64,000 nt of DNA from NCBI GenBank assembly GCA_025267735.1, contig CM046304.1:22633381-22697380 (forward strand), written 5' to 3'. Source of the DNA: Mactra quadrangularis (lineage: Eukaryota; Mollusca; Bivalvia; Venerida; Mactridae). The translations under genes were made by a program, and so were the position numbers. This document shows, in pieces, positions 38,798-53,000 of this stretch (within the stretch, counting starts at the first letter, position 1; the number at the start of each line of letters is the position of its first letter). The notes beneath the pieces were generated by a model. It was not told the DNA's origin, made no database searches, and saw nothing but the letters and a program-made list of their open reading frames with translations.

Positions 38798-40109
38798 TGA
38801 CTTATGCAATTAAATGTATTCATGTATTGGCTGATTCATAAAAGTCTCTCTATTTCGAAAACCAAGATGATATTATTGTGGCCTTTAACAACATCTCATG
38901 GTATCTTGACTATTTGCTAAGTACAGACATTTATTATTCTCACGACAGGTAAATAATAAAATACCCTTATAAACATAAGGTAAATAAATCTACAAACATA
39001 CGGGCACGTTTTCTCAATTATAATCTTTCAATTGAAAGTGGTATTGTCGTGGTTATTATTTACGATAAGAAAGATAATTCGGACTTTGATATTGGTGATT
39101 TTCTTTTTTGTATAGTTAGATCATGCATGCAACCTTTGGGGTTTATATTTCTTAACTTGTCAGCTTTTAAGAACTTGGCGAATATTACAGATTTCAATTA
39201 ACGTAATCTGTACATAACAGACAAATGGTTTAATTTCCCTACGTAAGAATAATAAGGAAGTGTAAAAAGATATGTTATCAACAGGATATTCTACAGTGTA
39301 ATGCGGGCTTAGTGATTGGTCCTTTTACATTTGATCATTCTATTTATCTCTTTGGTTGTACGACGATAGCAGGGATTTAAGAATTTATGAAGGTTTTATA
39401 TGTTTAGAACTTGAGGTGCTCTGATCTCTTCAAGGTCTTTATGTACTTGTCTTTCACCTTGACTATGCTTTTATTTTATGTTTTTTATGTAAGTGTGTGT
39501 CTTGCACGCAATATTATCGAGTGAAAGGTGGGTTGAAGTATTTTCACCAAGCTTAATTGTTATTGGTTGTTCATACATGAATCTGTTTGGCAAGTTTTAG
39601 ATTAGTGGACTCTAGAGTCTGGTTAAGAACTCCATTGACAATTATTTTGCCCCTGTTTGTAGCAAAACGGAAACTCCTTAGGTTCATGTTTTCGTGATTT
39701 GTTTGTCGTGTCTTTTTAATACAATATGATTTTACAAAATCCAAATATCTTTGCGTTCTGCAGTGTGGTAGATTTGAGCTGTTACCTGTTGCTGTTCTTT
39801 ATGTTTGTTTATACTTTACGTAACAAACTAAAGACGAAAACACTCAACACACAATTTTTTATTCAAACAAATAAATCCATGTTTCACATAGCATTACATA
39901 ACGATTACAATAACTAAGGACTAACTTGTTCTAACTAAGTTGTTATTATAAAATAATTAAAGACATCATTATCGGTTTATGGTTTTACTAAATGTAGTTT
40001 GTAGTTTTGAAAATGAATTCTCCGTAGAAATTAGTTTAATCTGTTCGAATTAAGTTAACTTTCACCTTTTTGTTGCTTTGAGACAACCATTCATGTAGTT
40101 TCCAGATTT

Positions 40110-40164
40110 ACGTACACTGTTGTCTCGTTCATTGGTTTTTAACAGGAACAATGTTTTAACGCTT
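40110..40164 (-). other. Conserved noncoding element downstream of gene C
   Basis: CATTGTTCCTGTTAAAAACC followed by AATGAACGAGACAAC, about 900 bp past the gene C stop. Confidence 0.5.
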
Positions 40165-40395
40165 TGTTTGAAAAATAAAACATAGAACATATTACATGAT
40201 TGAAATGAAACCACTGGCACATTTTAGAAGAATATCATTTTCATAATATTATTTTATGGAAACAATATTATTTCAAACGTGCAAACAATATACTAGTATC
40301 CTATCTAAGTTTCGACTGTAGGAGAGAGTTCGTTTGTAATTCATTACAACCATTAAGCATTTTGAACAAGACATTGCTCTGAACTGTTGACTCAC

Positions 40396-40510
40396 CATTT
40401 GTTTTAAGATATTAGAACGTATGTGTAGCTATTAAAAGAACGTCAGCAATAAAACTACACCATAGATCAAATCTTAAAACACTCACGAGACAACTTAATA
40501 TGTATATCTA
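40396..40510 (-). promoter_or_regulatory. Distal first-exon cassette upstream of gene B
   Basis: Same cassette as at 56.5 kb: minus-strand CTTAAAACAA, ATG at 40398-40396, donor GTGAGTC, with a TATACATATT-like box about 90-100 bp upstream. It lies 6.3 kb from gene B's signal exon and about 670 bp past the gene C stop. It may be a distal alternative start for gene B. Confidence 0.4.
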
Positions 40511-41061
40511 GAAACTAATCGGATATACTGTTAAAATCTGATTATGATAAAAAAGACTAATTAAAAGACTAAAAGCTATCATAAATATCTTGTGTAAGCA
40601 ACTTAAGAAAATGAGAGTGGTAAAAGAGGAAAATAAGATTCAAATGTTTAAATAGTTTTGACAAAGTGACTGAAAGGGGTCACTTCTTGATCTACTTTTT
40701 AACCTGATGGAACTCTGTATTTAAAACTATTGTAAATTTGAAATAAATGAAAATGACTGAAGCAGATTAGTTAAGAGGGGCTTATATCACTTGAATTAGT
40801 TTATTATAAGCATTAATTGTTATCTTAGAAATCCACACATAATTGTAATGTACAGTTTATGAGAGAACAGTTTTGAGATTGATTTTAATTTCTAAAATCT
40901 AAACAGTTGAATTTTGGTAACAAATACTGCACTTTTTATTCAACAATATGAAATATTTTGAGCAACTTTTAATATATAGAAGTTCTGTTGCAAACAAAGA
41001 TTCAAGTCAAATACAGGAGAAATTTAAAGCGTCTATATAGAATTGGAACATAATTGTTTTT

Positions 41062-44000
41062 CTATTTCAAAAGTTTGTCCATAAGGAGAACCACCATTGG
41101 AAGAAACAGCACCCCATTCATTGTTGTTGTCGATGTTGCACCATTTTCTGTAAAAACATAATGTTATAAGATGTTCATTATTAAAAAGGCGTAATGTTTG
41201 GAAAAATAAACAATGGATAAATATAAAAATGTTCAGAGAGTAATTTTTTATAAAGAAACTAGTTGGAACTCATTAACCAAATGCAAAACTATATGCCGTG
41301 TTTAATATATTACTAGCTGTTTTTGTTCATATTAACAAATAGAAACAAGACAGTTGTAAAATTCTTCAATTAGATATTCAATTCATCGATAACATTGATA
41401 CTAACCAGCTTGGCATCTATTACTGTTTTCTTTGTACCCGGCATTGCATTTGCAAACTAATGGTGTTGCCGTTGTATCACACTCAGCGTTTTCTATACCA
41501 TTGCACTCGCCTCCATTTGCAGTGCATGTTATTTCAGACACAGCTGTAATGTAAGAGAGTAAATAATAATGACAGTACTGACAGTAAGTGTTTCGCCTTT
41601 GATTAACTAAGCAAAAAACGACAGCTGTAAAATGCGTATGTATTGAATAGACATCTGCAGAAATGTTAATTTAGATCTACAACGTTATTCATATATATAA
41701 TGTGCACTCATTTATCTTGCATGTTAATAAGGAAGAAAATGTAAATATGAATATCAAGAAGTGCACGAATACACAAAGTAAAATAATTAATTTCATGCTC
41801 AAGAAATATATTAAGTATTAGAGAAATAAAACAGAGAGTACACTAAAGTGTATAGATATTGGTTTGACTTGACACTGGCCATAAATTGTAACTGTTTACG
41901 CTGTTCAGTTTGCATTGTGCGACAATTTAATAAGGTGAGTATATATAATGTTTTTGCACGAATAATGTAGACTTTATTTTCAGATAATGATAACTTGACG
42001 ATTTGTTTGCCGAAATTAACACATCCTTTTATTATGCATACTTTTCCTCCTAAGACTTGTGGGTACTAAGACAATTACACTTCTATATGCCTATATCGCA
42101 TTCAAAGTAAGTAACAGCTGCACAATCACTTGTAGCTGAACATGCATCAAATAAACCTACATTATTGAATCAAAATAAATAAACTCCTGGTGCGAATATT
42201 ATTGTTACAACTTTATATTCAGCAGTGAATTTCATCTTTAATTTATTGACACGGAGACTTTAAAATAAATTCATATGCAAACAGTTAGAAACATGTTGGA
42301 CTCTTTTAAAGTCTAATTTTTTTCTTTATTGTTTTCATTACTGTTGTATAACTACAAAAAATAAAACTTAGAATGAACAGAGTTAAGCAAGCTGCATTTA
42401 CAGCAAACAATTATTTCCAAAAAAAATCTATATCTACTTAAATGTTAAGTATAAATGTTGAGTTTAACCGGACACATGTCAATATGATTGAACTACAAAA
42501 ATGATAACGAAGCAAACAATTATTGGGAGAATATATTACACATAAATTATTTCCAATGTATTCATAGTTTTGAATGTTTAATATACTATTCATCTATGTA
42601 TCATTTCAGTTGATTCTTTTATTTTCTAGCATACAATGTCAAGTAAATGAACCATTGTTGTAACTTCAAGCTAGAAACGCCACAACTGCCTTCAACTAAT
42701 GGAGACGAAGAGGACTCAGGCATTAGTACAAGTTATAACAACTTTAATACTAGATTCGTAAGACTGATGATAAAAACAAGGAAAGATGCAATTGAGCTTA
42801 GTTATTGGGCAATAGCCGTAAAAGAAATCGGCAATATAAAGGAGTTAAATGTTCCACAATTACAATGCATGCAGAATAATTGATAAAAAAGTTTTTACTT
42901 TTATCCAGAATACAGGTACCAGATCCATCATCTTTATAACCAGTTTTACATTTACATGTATCAGCCGTATTATCATTGTTGGTATCTGTGCATACTGCAT
43001 TTGTATCAGTACATGCAGTCCCACTAGTAGTACAAGCCTCATCCAATGCTGTAAGACAGACATTGTAAAATAAATAGTACTACTTTGATGCAGTTATTCA
43101 ATACTAGTTCATAAATACAAAATACTAGCTTTTTGGATGATTAATAGACACTTTTGTAGCACTTTTTATATCAAAGATTAGATAAGATTAGAATCTTACC
43201 ACATAGACAGTGTATTATTGTTTCACTTTGATTGTGTAATATAACAAACAAGAACAATAGGCGAAACAAAATACGCCCGTCGATCATGCAGATTTAAAAC
43301 AATGCAATTTGCCACATATTTAAGAAAATCGAAATAACTCAAAAACTAGATACCCTGAAGTTTTAGTTGTTCATAAATGTTTATCAAGCGACAAGACATT
43401 CTGCCTAAAAATGGCGAGGAAACATATCTTAGCATTTCTAAAAATGCTTAAAATCGCCGTTTAGTCGTGTATGACATCTCCATTAGTAAAACATAAATGC
43501 AATATATGTCAGCGTTTTAGACCGACGCATGTCTATTTATCGCATGCCTGGAATTTAGCCATGGAATGAATGGGCTCTGCTCGGGACATGTTCCTACTGC
43601 GCACATTAAACAGCATTATTATGGTAGACTTTAGAATTGTTCAAGTCTATTTGGTCACATTGGAAATATATTTAAATTATTAGCAAACTGAAATATTCAA
43701 GAACATGTTTTGCCCTTATTCCGGCAGCTAATCGAACGTTCACCGATATCTATAAATATACTGGTTTTGCACACATACGGTCTTACTGATTGATGTCTTT
43801 ACCTTCTGTTATTAAAATGTTAATAGACTCGCTCGAAAGTAGCCTAAGGGAAAATAAGTTTGCATTTTTTTTCAACAAATGCGAGTTTTGAAAAGAATAA
43901 AACATGTTACAACAAGTTTTGCATTTTTTTGTCTTATTTTGAATCTTTCTATAAATTGGCACTCGTTCATTTATTGATACTGGGTAACCCGACAAAACAT

Positions 44001-47000
44001 GGCGTCGAAGAGTATATTCTCTAACCCCTAATTTGACTATTCGACGTCCATATTTTCATTATATGACCTAAAATGCATCGTTTTAAATGGCTTTAGGCAA
44101 CCGATGTCGACTACATAATGCTCAAATCCTGATAATCGTGTATATCGCCCAGGCGCGGATATAATGATTACATTAAAATCTCGTGAGCGGCATGGTTTCA
44201 AGTAAAACGCTATTTGTAGTCTATCTATCAATTAAAGGATAGTTGGTCCAGTGGTAGGGCGCGCTTAGAAAATCGTGAGGTCCTGGGTTCGATCCCACTA
44301 AGAGCACTGCTTGTTTTGCAAACTAATAGTGTTGCCGTTGTATCACACTTGGTGTTTTCTATACCATTACACTGGACTCCATTTTCAATGAATATTATTT
44401 CAGACACATCTATAATTTAATAGAGAAAATAATAATGACACTACTGACACACTTAAGTATTTTGCCGTTGAGTAACTAAGCAACAAACGACAGCTGTAAA
44501 ATGCCTGTGTATTGAAAAGACATCTGCAGAAATGCTAAAGTAGGTTTGACATGTTATTTATATAAAGCATGTGTGTTTATATCAACAAGCATGTTTTAGA
44601 GGATGAAAAATATAAATATGAATATTAAGAAAAGCACGAATACATGAAGTAAAACAATTAATTTTATACTTTAAAAATCTTATAAGTATAAGACAAAAAA
44701 AAGAGAGTACACTAAAGTGTAAAGACATTGATTTGACTTGATTCCGATCATAAATTGTAACTGATTACATGGTTCAGTTTGCGTTTTGCGACGATTGAAT
44801 GAAGCGAGTGTACATAACGTTTTTCATGAATAATGTAGACTTTTTTAGACAATGATAACATTTTACTACGCATGCGTCTCCTTGGACTTTGTATGTACTA
44901 AAGCGATTACATTTCTATTTGCCTGTATTGTATTCTAAGTAAGTAACAGCTGCACAATCACTTGTAGCTGAACAAACATCAACTAAACCTACATTGTTGA
45001 ATCAAATAAAATTAACTCCTGGTGTGAATATAATTGTTACAACTTTATATTCAGCAGTGAATTTCATCTTTAATTAATTGACACGGAGACTTTAAGATAA
45101 ATTCACATGCAAACAGTTAGAAACATGTTGGACTCTTTTCAAGTCTATTTTTTTTCTTTATTGTTTTCATTACCGTTGGATTACTACAAAATATATAACT
45201 TAGAATGAACAAAGTTAAGCAAGCTGCATTTACAGCAAACAATTATTTCCTAAACATCTATATCTGGTTAAATGCTAAGTATAAATGTTGAGTTTAACCG
45301 GACACATGTCAATATAATTGAACTACAAAAATGATAACGAAGCAAACTATTATTGGGAGAATATATTGCATATAAATAATTTCCAATTTATTCATAGTTT
45401 TGTATGTTTAATATATATTTTTCATCTATGTATCATTCAGTTGATTCTTTTCTTTTCTAGCATACAATGTCATGTAAATGAAGCATTGTTCTAACTTCAA
45501 GCTAGAAACGCTACAACTGCCTTCAACTAATGGAGACGAAGAGGACTCAGGCATTAGTTCAAGTTATAACAACTTTGATACTAGATTCGTAAGACTGATG
45601 ATAAAATACAATGAAAAATGCAATTGAGCTTATTTATTGGGCAATAGCCGTAAAAGAAATCGGCAATATATAGGGGTTAAATGTTCCACAATTACAATGC
45701 ATGCAGAATAATTGATGAAAAAGTTTTTACTTTTATCCAGAATACAGGTACCAGATCCATCATCTTTATAACCAGTTTTACATTTACATGTATCAGCCGT
45801 ATTATCATTGTTGGTATCTGTGCATACTGCATTTGTATCAGTACATGCAGTTCCACCAGTACAAGCCTCATCCAATGCTGTAAGACAGACATTGTAAAAT
45901 AAATAGTACTACTTTGATGCAGTTATTCAATACTAGTTCATAAATACAAAATACTAGCTTTGTGGATGATTAAAAAACAACTTTGTAGTACTTTATATAT
46001 CAAAGATTTGATAAGATTAGAATCTTACCACATAAACAGTGTATTAAATGTTTCACCTTATTTGTGTAATGTAATAAACAAGAACAACAGGCAAACCAAA
46101 ATACGCCCGTCGATATTGCAGATTTAAAAAAAATGCAATTTGCCACATATTTAAGAAATCGAATTTTACATTGCATGCAGAATAATTGATAAAAAAGTTT
46201 TTACTTTCATCCGGAATACAGGTACCAGATCCATCATCTTTATAACCAGTTTTACATTTACATGTATCAGCCGTATTATCATTGTTGGTATCTGTGCATA
46301 CTGCATTTGTATCAGTACATGCAGTTCCACCAGTACAAGCCTCATCCAATGCTGTGAGACAGACAATGCATAATAAACAGTACGACTTTAATGCAGTAAT
46401 TCAATACTAGTTCATAAATACAAAATACTAGCTTTGTGGATGATTAAAAGACAACATTGTAGTACTTTTTATATCAAAGATTTGATAAGATTAGAATCTT
46501 ACAACAGAAACAGAGTATTACTGTTTCACCTTATTTGTGTAATGTAATAAACAAGAACAACAGGCACACCAAAACACGCCCGTCGATAATGCAAATTTAA
46601 AACAATGCAATTTGCCACATATTTAAGAAAATCGAAATAACTCAAAAACTAGATACCCTGAAGTTTTAGTTATTCATAAATGTTTATCAAGCGACAAGAC
46701 ATTCTGCCTAAACATAGCGAGGAAACATATCTTAGCATTTCCAAAAATGCTTAAAATCGCCGTTTAGCCGTGTATGACATCTCCTTTAGTAAAACATTTA
46801 CGCAATATATGGCAGCGTTTTAGACCGACGCATGTCTATTTATCGAATGCCTGGAATTTAGCCATGGAATGAATGGGCTCTGTTCGGGACATGTTCCTAC
46901 TGCGCACATAAAACAGCATTATTATGGTAGACTTTAGAATTGTTCAAGTCTATTTGGTCACATTGGAAATATATTTAAATTATTAGCAAACTGAAATATT

Positions 47001-50000
47001 CAAGAACATGTTTTGCCCTTATTCCGGCAGCTAATCGAACGTTCACCGATATCTATAAATATACTGGTTTTGCACACATACGGTCTTACTGATTGATGTC
47101 TTTACCTTCTGTTATTAAAATGTTAATAGACTCGCTCGAAAGTAGCCTAAGGGAAAATAAGTTTGCTTTTTTTCAACAAATGCGAGTTTTGAAAAGAATA
47201 AAACATGTTACAACAAGTTTTGCATTTTTTGTCTTATTTTGAATCTTTCTATAAACTGGCACTCGTTCATATATTGATACTGGGTAACCCGACAAAGCAT
47301 ACGTCGAAGAGTCCATTCACGCACCCCTAATTTGACTATTCGACGTCCATATTTTATCATATGACCTAAAATGCATCGTTTTGAATGGCTTTAGGCAACC
47401 GATGTCGACTACAAAATGCTCAAATCCTGATAATTGTGTATATCGCCCAGGCGCGGATATAATGATTACATTAAAATCACGTGAGCGGCGTGGTTCCAAG
47501 TAAAACACTATATGTAGTCTATCTATCAATTAAAGGATTGTTGGTCGAGTGGTAGGACGCGCTAAGAAAATCGTGAGGTCCTGGGTTCGATCCCACTAAG
47601 GGCACTGCTTGTTTTGCAAACTAATAGTGTTGCCGTTGTATCTCACTCGGTGTTTTCTATACCATTACACTGGGCTCCATTTGCAATGAATATTTTTTCA
47701 GACACATCTATAATGTAATAGAGTAAATAATAATGACAGTACTGACACACTTAAGTATTTCGCCGTTGAGTAACTAAGCAACAAACGACAGCTGTAAAAT
47801 GCCTGTGTATTGAAAAGACATCTGCAGAAATGCTAAAGTAGGTTTACAATGTTATTTATATAAAGCATGTGTATTTATATCAACATGCATGTTTAAGAGG
47901 ATGAAAATATAAATATGAATATTAAGAAGAGCACGAATACATAAAGTAAAACAATTTATTTTATACTTAAAAAATCCAATAAGTATTAGACAAATAAAAC
48001 AGAGAGTACACTAAAGTGTATAGAAATTGATTTGACTTGACACCGATCATAAATTGTAACTGTTTACATGGTTCAGTTTGCATTTTGCGACGATTGAATA
48101 AGGCGAGTGTATATAACGTTTTTACATGAATAATGTAGACTTTTTTAGACAATGATAACATTTTACTACGCATGCTTCTCCTTAGACGTTGTAGATACTA
48201 AGGCAATTACACTTCTATTTGCCTGTATCGCATTCTAAGTTAGTAACAGCTGCACTATCAATTGTAGCTGAACATGCATCAACTAAACCTACATTGTTGA
48301 ATCAAAATAAATTAACTCCTGGTGTGAATATAATTGTTACAACTTTATATTCAGCAGTGAATTTCATCTTGAATTTATTGACACGGAGACTTTAAAATAA
48401 ATTCACATGCAAACAGTTAGAAACATGTTGGACTCTTTTAAATCTTATTTTGTTTCTTCATTGTGTTCATTAATGTTTAATTACTACAATAATTATATCT
48501 TAGAATGAACAGATAAGATAGTTGCATTTACACCAAACACACTGCTATGTCTTTTTCATATAAGCAACTATCATTTCCTAAAGTTTATATCCACTTAAAT
48601 GTTGAGCATGAATGTTGAGTTTTACCGGATACATGTCAATAGGATTGAACTAAAGAAAATGATTTCGACGCAAACACTATTTTGAAGAAAATATAGACAT
48701 ATATTTTTCCAATGCATTCATAGCTTTGTATGTTTAATATATGTGTTTAAAACATTTATTTTATAAATCATATAATTTAATTCTTTACTTTCTAGCATAC
48801 ATGTAAATGAATCATTGTTCTAAATTTAAGCTAGAAACGCTACAACTGCTTATGACTAATGAGGACGAAGATTAGTCCGACATTAGTACAAATTATTACG
48901 ACTCTTATACTAGATTTGTAAGACTAAAGGTAAATTACAATGAAAGTTGCAATTAAGCTTAGTAAATGGGACATAGCCGTAAAAAGGAATCGGCAATATA
49001 CACGAGTTAAATGTTCCAGAATTACATAGCATGCAGATTATTTGAAAAACAAATCGTTTTACTTTTATCCAGAATACAGGTACCAGATCCATCATCTTTG
49101 TAACCAGTGTCACATTTACAAGTATAGGCCGTAGCATCACCATTGGTATCTGTGCACACTGTATTTGTATCAGTGCATTCATCATCAGCAGTACAAGCCT
49201 CATTCAATGCTATAAAACAGACAATGTATAATAATATGTACAACTTTGATGCAGTAATTCAATACTAGTTCATAAGTACAAAATGCTAGCTAAGTGGATG
49301 ATTAAAAGGCAATTTAGAAGTACTTATAATATCTAAGATTAGATAAGATTAGAATCTTACCACATAGACAGTGTATCAATGTTATATCTTATTTGTGTAT
49401 TGTAATATAACAAGAGCAATAGGCAAATCAAAATACGCCCGCAGATTAAAAACAATGCAATTGCCACATACGAGTATTTAAGAAAATCAAAATAATTGAA
49501 AAACTAGATACCCTAAAGTTTTAGTTATTCATAAAAGTATATCAAGTGTCAAGACATTCTTCCAAAACATAGCCAAGTAACAAATATACTCAGCAAAAAT
49601 AAAAACCTGACAGTGTATATTTGTTTAAATTTTTAAAGACCAAATGACTGAAATGTAAAAACAAATGTTTGGCATGATAGAAAGATGTATGCACAACATT
49701 GGTATGGATTTTGGTGGTTATTAATGACGTTTTGGTTTGTTAAATTACACATGTTCTGGTGTAAGGGTCAAAATTAAATTAATCAGTTTTGTGGCTGTAC
49801 TATGTTGACAACGTGTGGATATGTTTTATTCATTTCATCAACAGTTGTAAATTAAAATTGAGTTGTTATTTCATTCAATATCTGTTGTGGACTCCTCTAG
49901 CTCTAAGAAGTGCGTCAACGCGTCGACGCAGAGAATTGACGTAATGTTGAACAAGGTTATTCGGACGGTTGTTCCATTCTGCTATCAACGCATTTGTCAG

Positions 50001-53000
50001 CTCGTGGGTGTTTTGTGGGTTGTGATTTCGCCGAACATTTCTGCCAAGCGCATCCCAGATATGCTCTATGGGGTTTATATCTGGAGACTTTGCTGGCCAT
50101 TGCATGGTGTTGACGTAAGCTGCAGCTAAGCGAGCGCGTGTAATCCTCGCGGTGTGAGGACGGGCGTTGTCATGTTGAAACACAGCTGGGGCGTTCCTTT
50201 GGATAAATGGAATGGCTTCGGCATTCAAGACTTCGTCAATGTATCTCTGGGCGTTTAAGTTGCCGCGGATAACAATAAGCCGGGTCTTCTGTCCACCCAT
50301 TATACCGCCCCACACCATTACACCTCCACCACCAAAACGATCATGCTGTCGAAAACAAACAGGTGCAAACCTTTCGCCCTGCAGCCGATAAACTCTTGCA
50401 CGGCCGTCAGCATGACTGAGATTGTAACGAGACTCATTTGAAAACAGAACGGTATTCCAGTCACGTCGCCGCCAGTGACGGTGCGCATGTGCCCACCCAA
50501 TACGAGCATGACGATGGCGTAAAGTTAGAGTACCGCCTGTATATGGGCGTTGAGCTCTAATAGGACGCTGGCATGCACGTAACCGATTACGAATGGTTTG
50601 AGCAGTAACATTAAACGTTGGTGCTGTAAGTGAGTTAAAACGATGGCACGGTCGTCCCTTTGGAAAGTTGCCCTTGGTCTACCTGGCCTGGACGATCATG
50701 CACATCACCTGTAAGTCTATAGCGTCTTACAAGTTCATGAACTGTGTTGCGGCTGCAGTTAAACATTCTACTCACGTTAACAACGGATACCCCCGCAGCA
50801 TTCCTATTGCTTGATTTCGTTCTCTTTCTGACAAACGTGCCATCATGAAAGCAATCAACTTTAGGTGTGAATTGCACTAAACTGATACTGAACACATGTA
50901 TAGTGCCTTTCATGACTGTCTATCTGACACAGTTCAGTCTGCACGAGGTTTACGTGCAAAAGCTGAAAATTTACGCTTGGCTGCGTATTATTGACAATAG
51001 TCGGACAAGACAAAACAGGTGTGTAGTGTAACGATAGTACATGTATACACACTACACAACATTTTATTTAACACACATATAAAACAGTAATTGACAGAAA
51101 TAAAGTGTCAGGTTTTTATTTTTGCTGATTATATTAGCATTTCCAAAAATGTATATATAAACATATATTAAGCTTATTACGATGGAGTCATATGTTTATT
51201 CTACGACTATGTAGCGGAGCTCACATAACTATGATTATGAATACAAGCATTAATTTTGCTCCGGCGGAGTCCTATAAATTGCTCCTGCGGAGTCCTATTA
51301 ATTTTGCTCCGGTGGAGCCTACATTAATCTGTGCTCCGGCGGAGCTCAGAGTACTATATAAACAACGGTTTTTTAGAAACCAGGGGTCAGATTTCTTTAG
51401 TTTATTGTGTTGTTAACATAGACGTTGTACTATTCGTAATATTCACAAAGTATGGAATTAAAATTAGATAAAAGTAAAACGTTTGTTGCGTATTCAATAA
51501 ATATCCGATGTGGTAGATTTGTTTGGATTTTTATAATTTAAAGAAGTTTGCCACAGTGTATAACATCTCCTTTAGTAAAACATTCAAGCAGTATGTGTCA
51601 GCGTTTAAAACTATCGCATGTCTATTTATAGAATGCCTGGAATTTAGCCATCAAATGAACAGGAGCTAACCGGGACATGTTTCGACTGCGCACATAACAG
51701 CATTATTATGGTAGACTTTAGAATTATTCTTTCATCATGTGACCTCAAATGCATCGTTTTGATTGACTGAGGCAACCTGTGTGGACTACAAAATGCTCAA
51801 ATCTTGATAATTGTGTATATGGCCGCCCAGGTGTGGCGACAATGATTACATTAAAATCACGAGAGCGACACGGTTTCAAGTAAAACACTATATCTATCTA
51901 TCTATCATTTTAAGGATTGTTGGTCCAGTGGTAGGACGCGCTAAGAAATCGTGAGGTCCTGGGTTCGATCCCCACTAGGAGCACAGCTAATTTCTTTTAA
52001 CAAGAAATTAATCTACAGTTGGTCCTCTCCATCCTGGCGTTAATGGGTACTGTGAAGAGTCGCGTGTTTGAGGGTGATTTCAATGATTAGGGGTTGTCGT
52101 AAAAGATAATTTGACTGAAATTTGTATATGAAACCTGACTTAAAACCACATTTTAACTTTAATTTTCTTGATTAACGTGAAACTTTGACCCCCGCATGAC
52201 ATTTATGTTAATGCAAATTTAATGATTATTTCATGTAGCTTGGTGACTCAAAGCCGCGGCCGTGGCGTAGTGGTTAGCATGTCTGACTTCGAATCCGGAG
52301 ATCGCGGGTTCGAATCCCGGTCGCGGCAGGTCATACCCTATACATGAGTTGTCGGCCTCGTGGTAGGGTAAGTTAGTACTGGTGATAGAAAAAGTGTCCA
52401 GGAAACCTGTAGTAGGAAGAGCTGGCCGTCGTGTATATGACCTATATATGTGTTGAATGCGACGTAAAAGAAACCAAAAAAAAAAAAAAAAGCTTGATGA
52501 CTCGAAAACCATACTCTTAAGTCGCGTTAAAATCCGTAATCGAAGCCAAAGGTCAACTAAGTACAACGTATATTTCGTATGACCATATTTCCAGTAAATC
52601 ACACAAGAAATTGATTTTATTTGGCTCTGTTATGTACAGATATATCTAATTGTCATACTGAGTATATGTTAGAAACCGATGCAAGTATTCGTGCAACCCA
52701 TAAATTAATTATGTGCAAGGCTTATACTCCCGTCGAGAGGATCATGGACAATGACGCTATAAATGGATCAGATGGAAATGGAAAACTGAATGGTTATGAA
52801 CAATCTAATTGTTTAAATATATTTCCCAACTCAATTTATAATGAACAATGCACATCGATGTATAATGCTTTAACAATATACCCATATTGCTTAGGTTTCA
52901 AAATAGAGGGTTGTGAAGAAAATATTATTAGCATTATAGAACACATAGCTGATCACTTTGCAGATATGTTTTAATTTGAAGGAAGAGATTTTGAAACAAA

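Larger units (their letters stand above)
41452..44307. repeat. Gene C duplication unit 1
   Basis: The first of three direct copies holding, in order on the plus strand, the last-domain exon, the relic domain exon, a conserved spacer, a domain exon and a tRNA-like module. It is the only copy whose last-domain exon is intact. Confidence 0.65.
44308..47606. repeat. Gene C duplication unit 2, with an internal exon duplication
   Basis: A direct copy of unit 1. In addition a 474-bp segment holding the domain exon is tandemly repeated (exons at 45877-45731 and 46351-46205), adding one domain to the protein. Confidence 0.65.
47607..51985. repeat. Gene C duplication unit 3, carrying a Tc1-like insertion
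   Basis: The third copy, more diverged. It contains the Tc1-like element at 49589-51129, a following stretch of about 400 bp (about 51152-51553) absent from units 1 and 2, and a deletion relative to 46930-47340. Confidence 0.6.

Noticed and set aside
42849..43073. Plus-strand frames overlapping the domain exons (also near 45.7 and 30.7 kb)
   Set aside because: They are antisense shadows of the EGF-like exons; Cys spacing, splice sites and phase all support the minus strand.
44236..44307. tRNA gene
   Set aside because: A and B boxes are present but the acceptor ends do not pair; three copies sit at duplication joints, as for a repeat.
41452..51985. CRISPR-like array from the repeated units
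   Set aside because: Units are kilobases long, contain exons and introns, and the context is eukaryotic.
52253..52327. Functional tRNA-Arg gene
   Set aside because: Spacing between the possible acceptor stem and D arm is wrong, the anticodon stem has mismatches, and a SINE body with poly-A and target duplication follows.
52231..52602. 123-codon minus-strand frame as a gene
   Set aside because: It covers the SINE and its poly-A run read backwards (a run of Phe); no coding signal.
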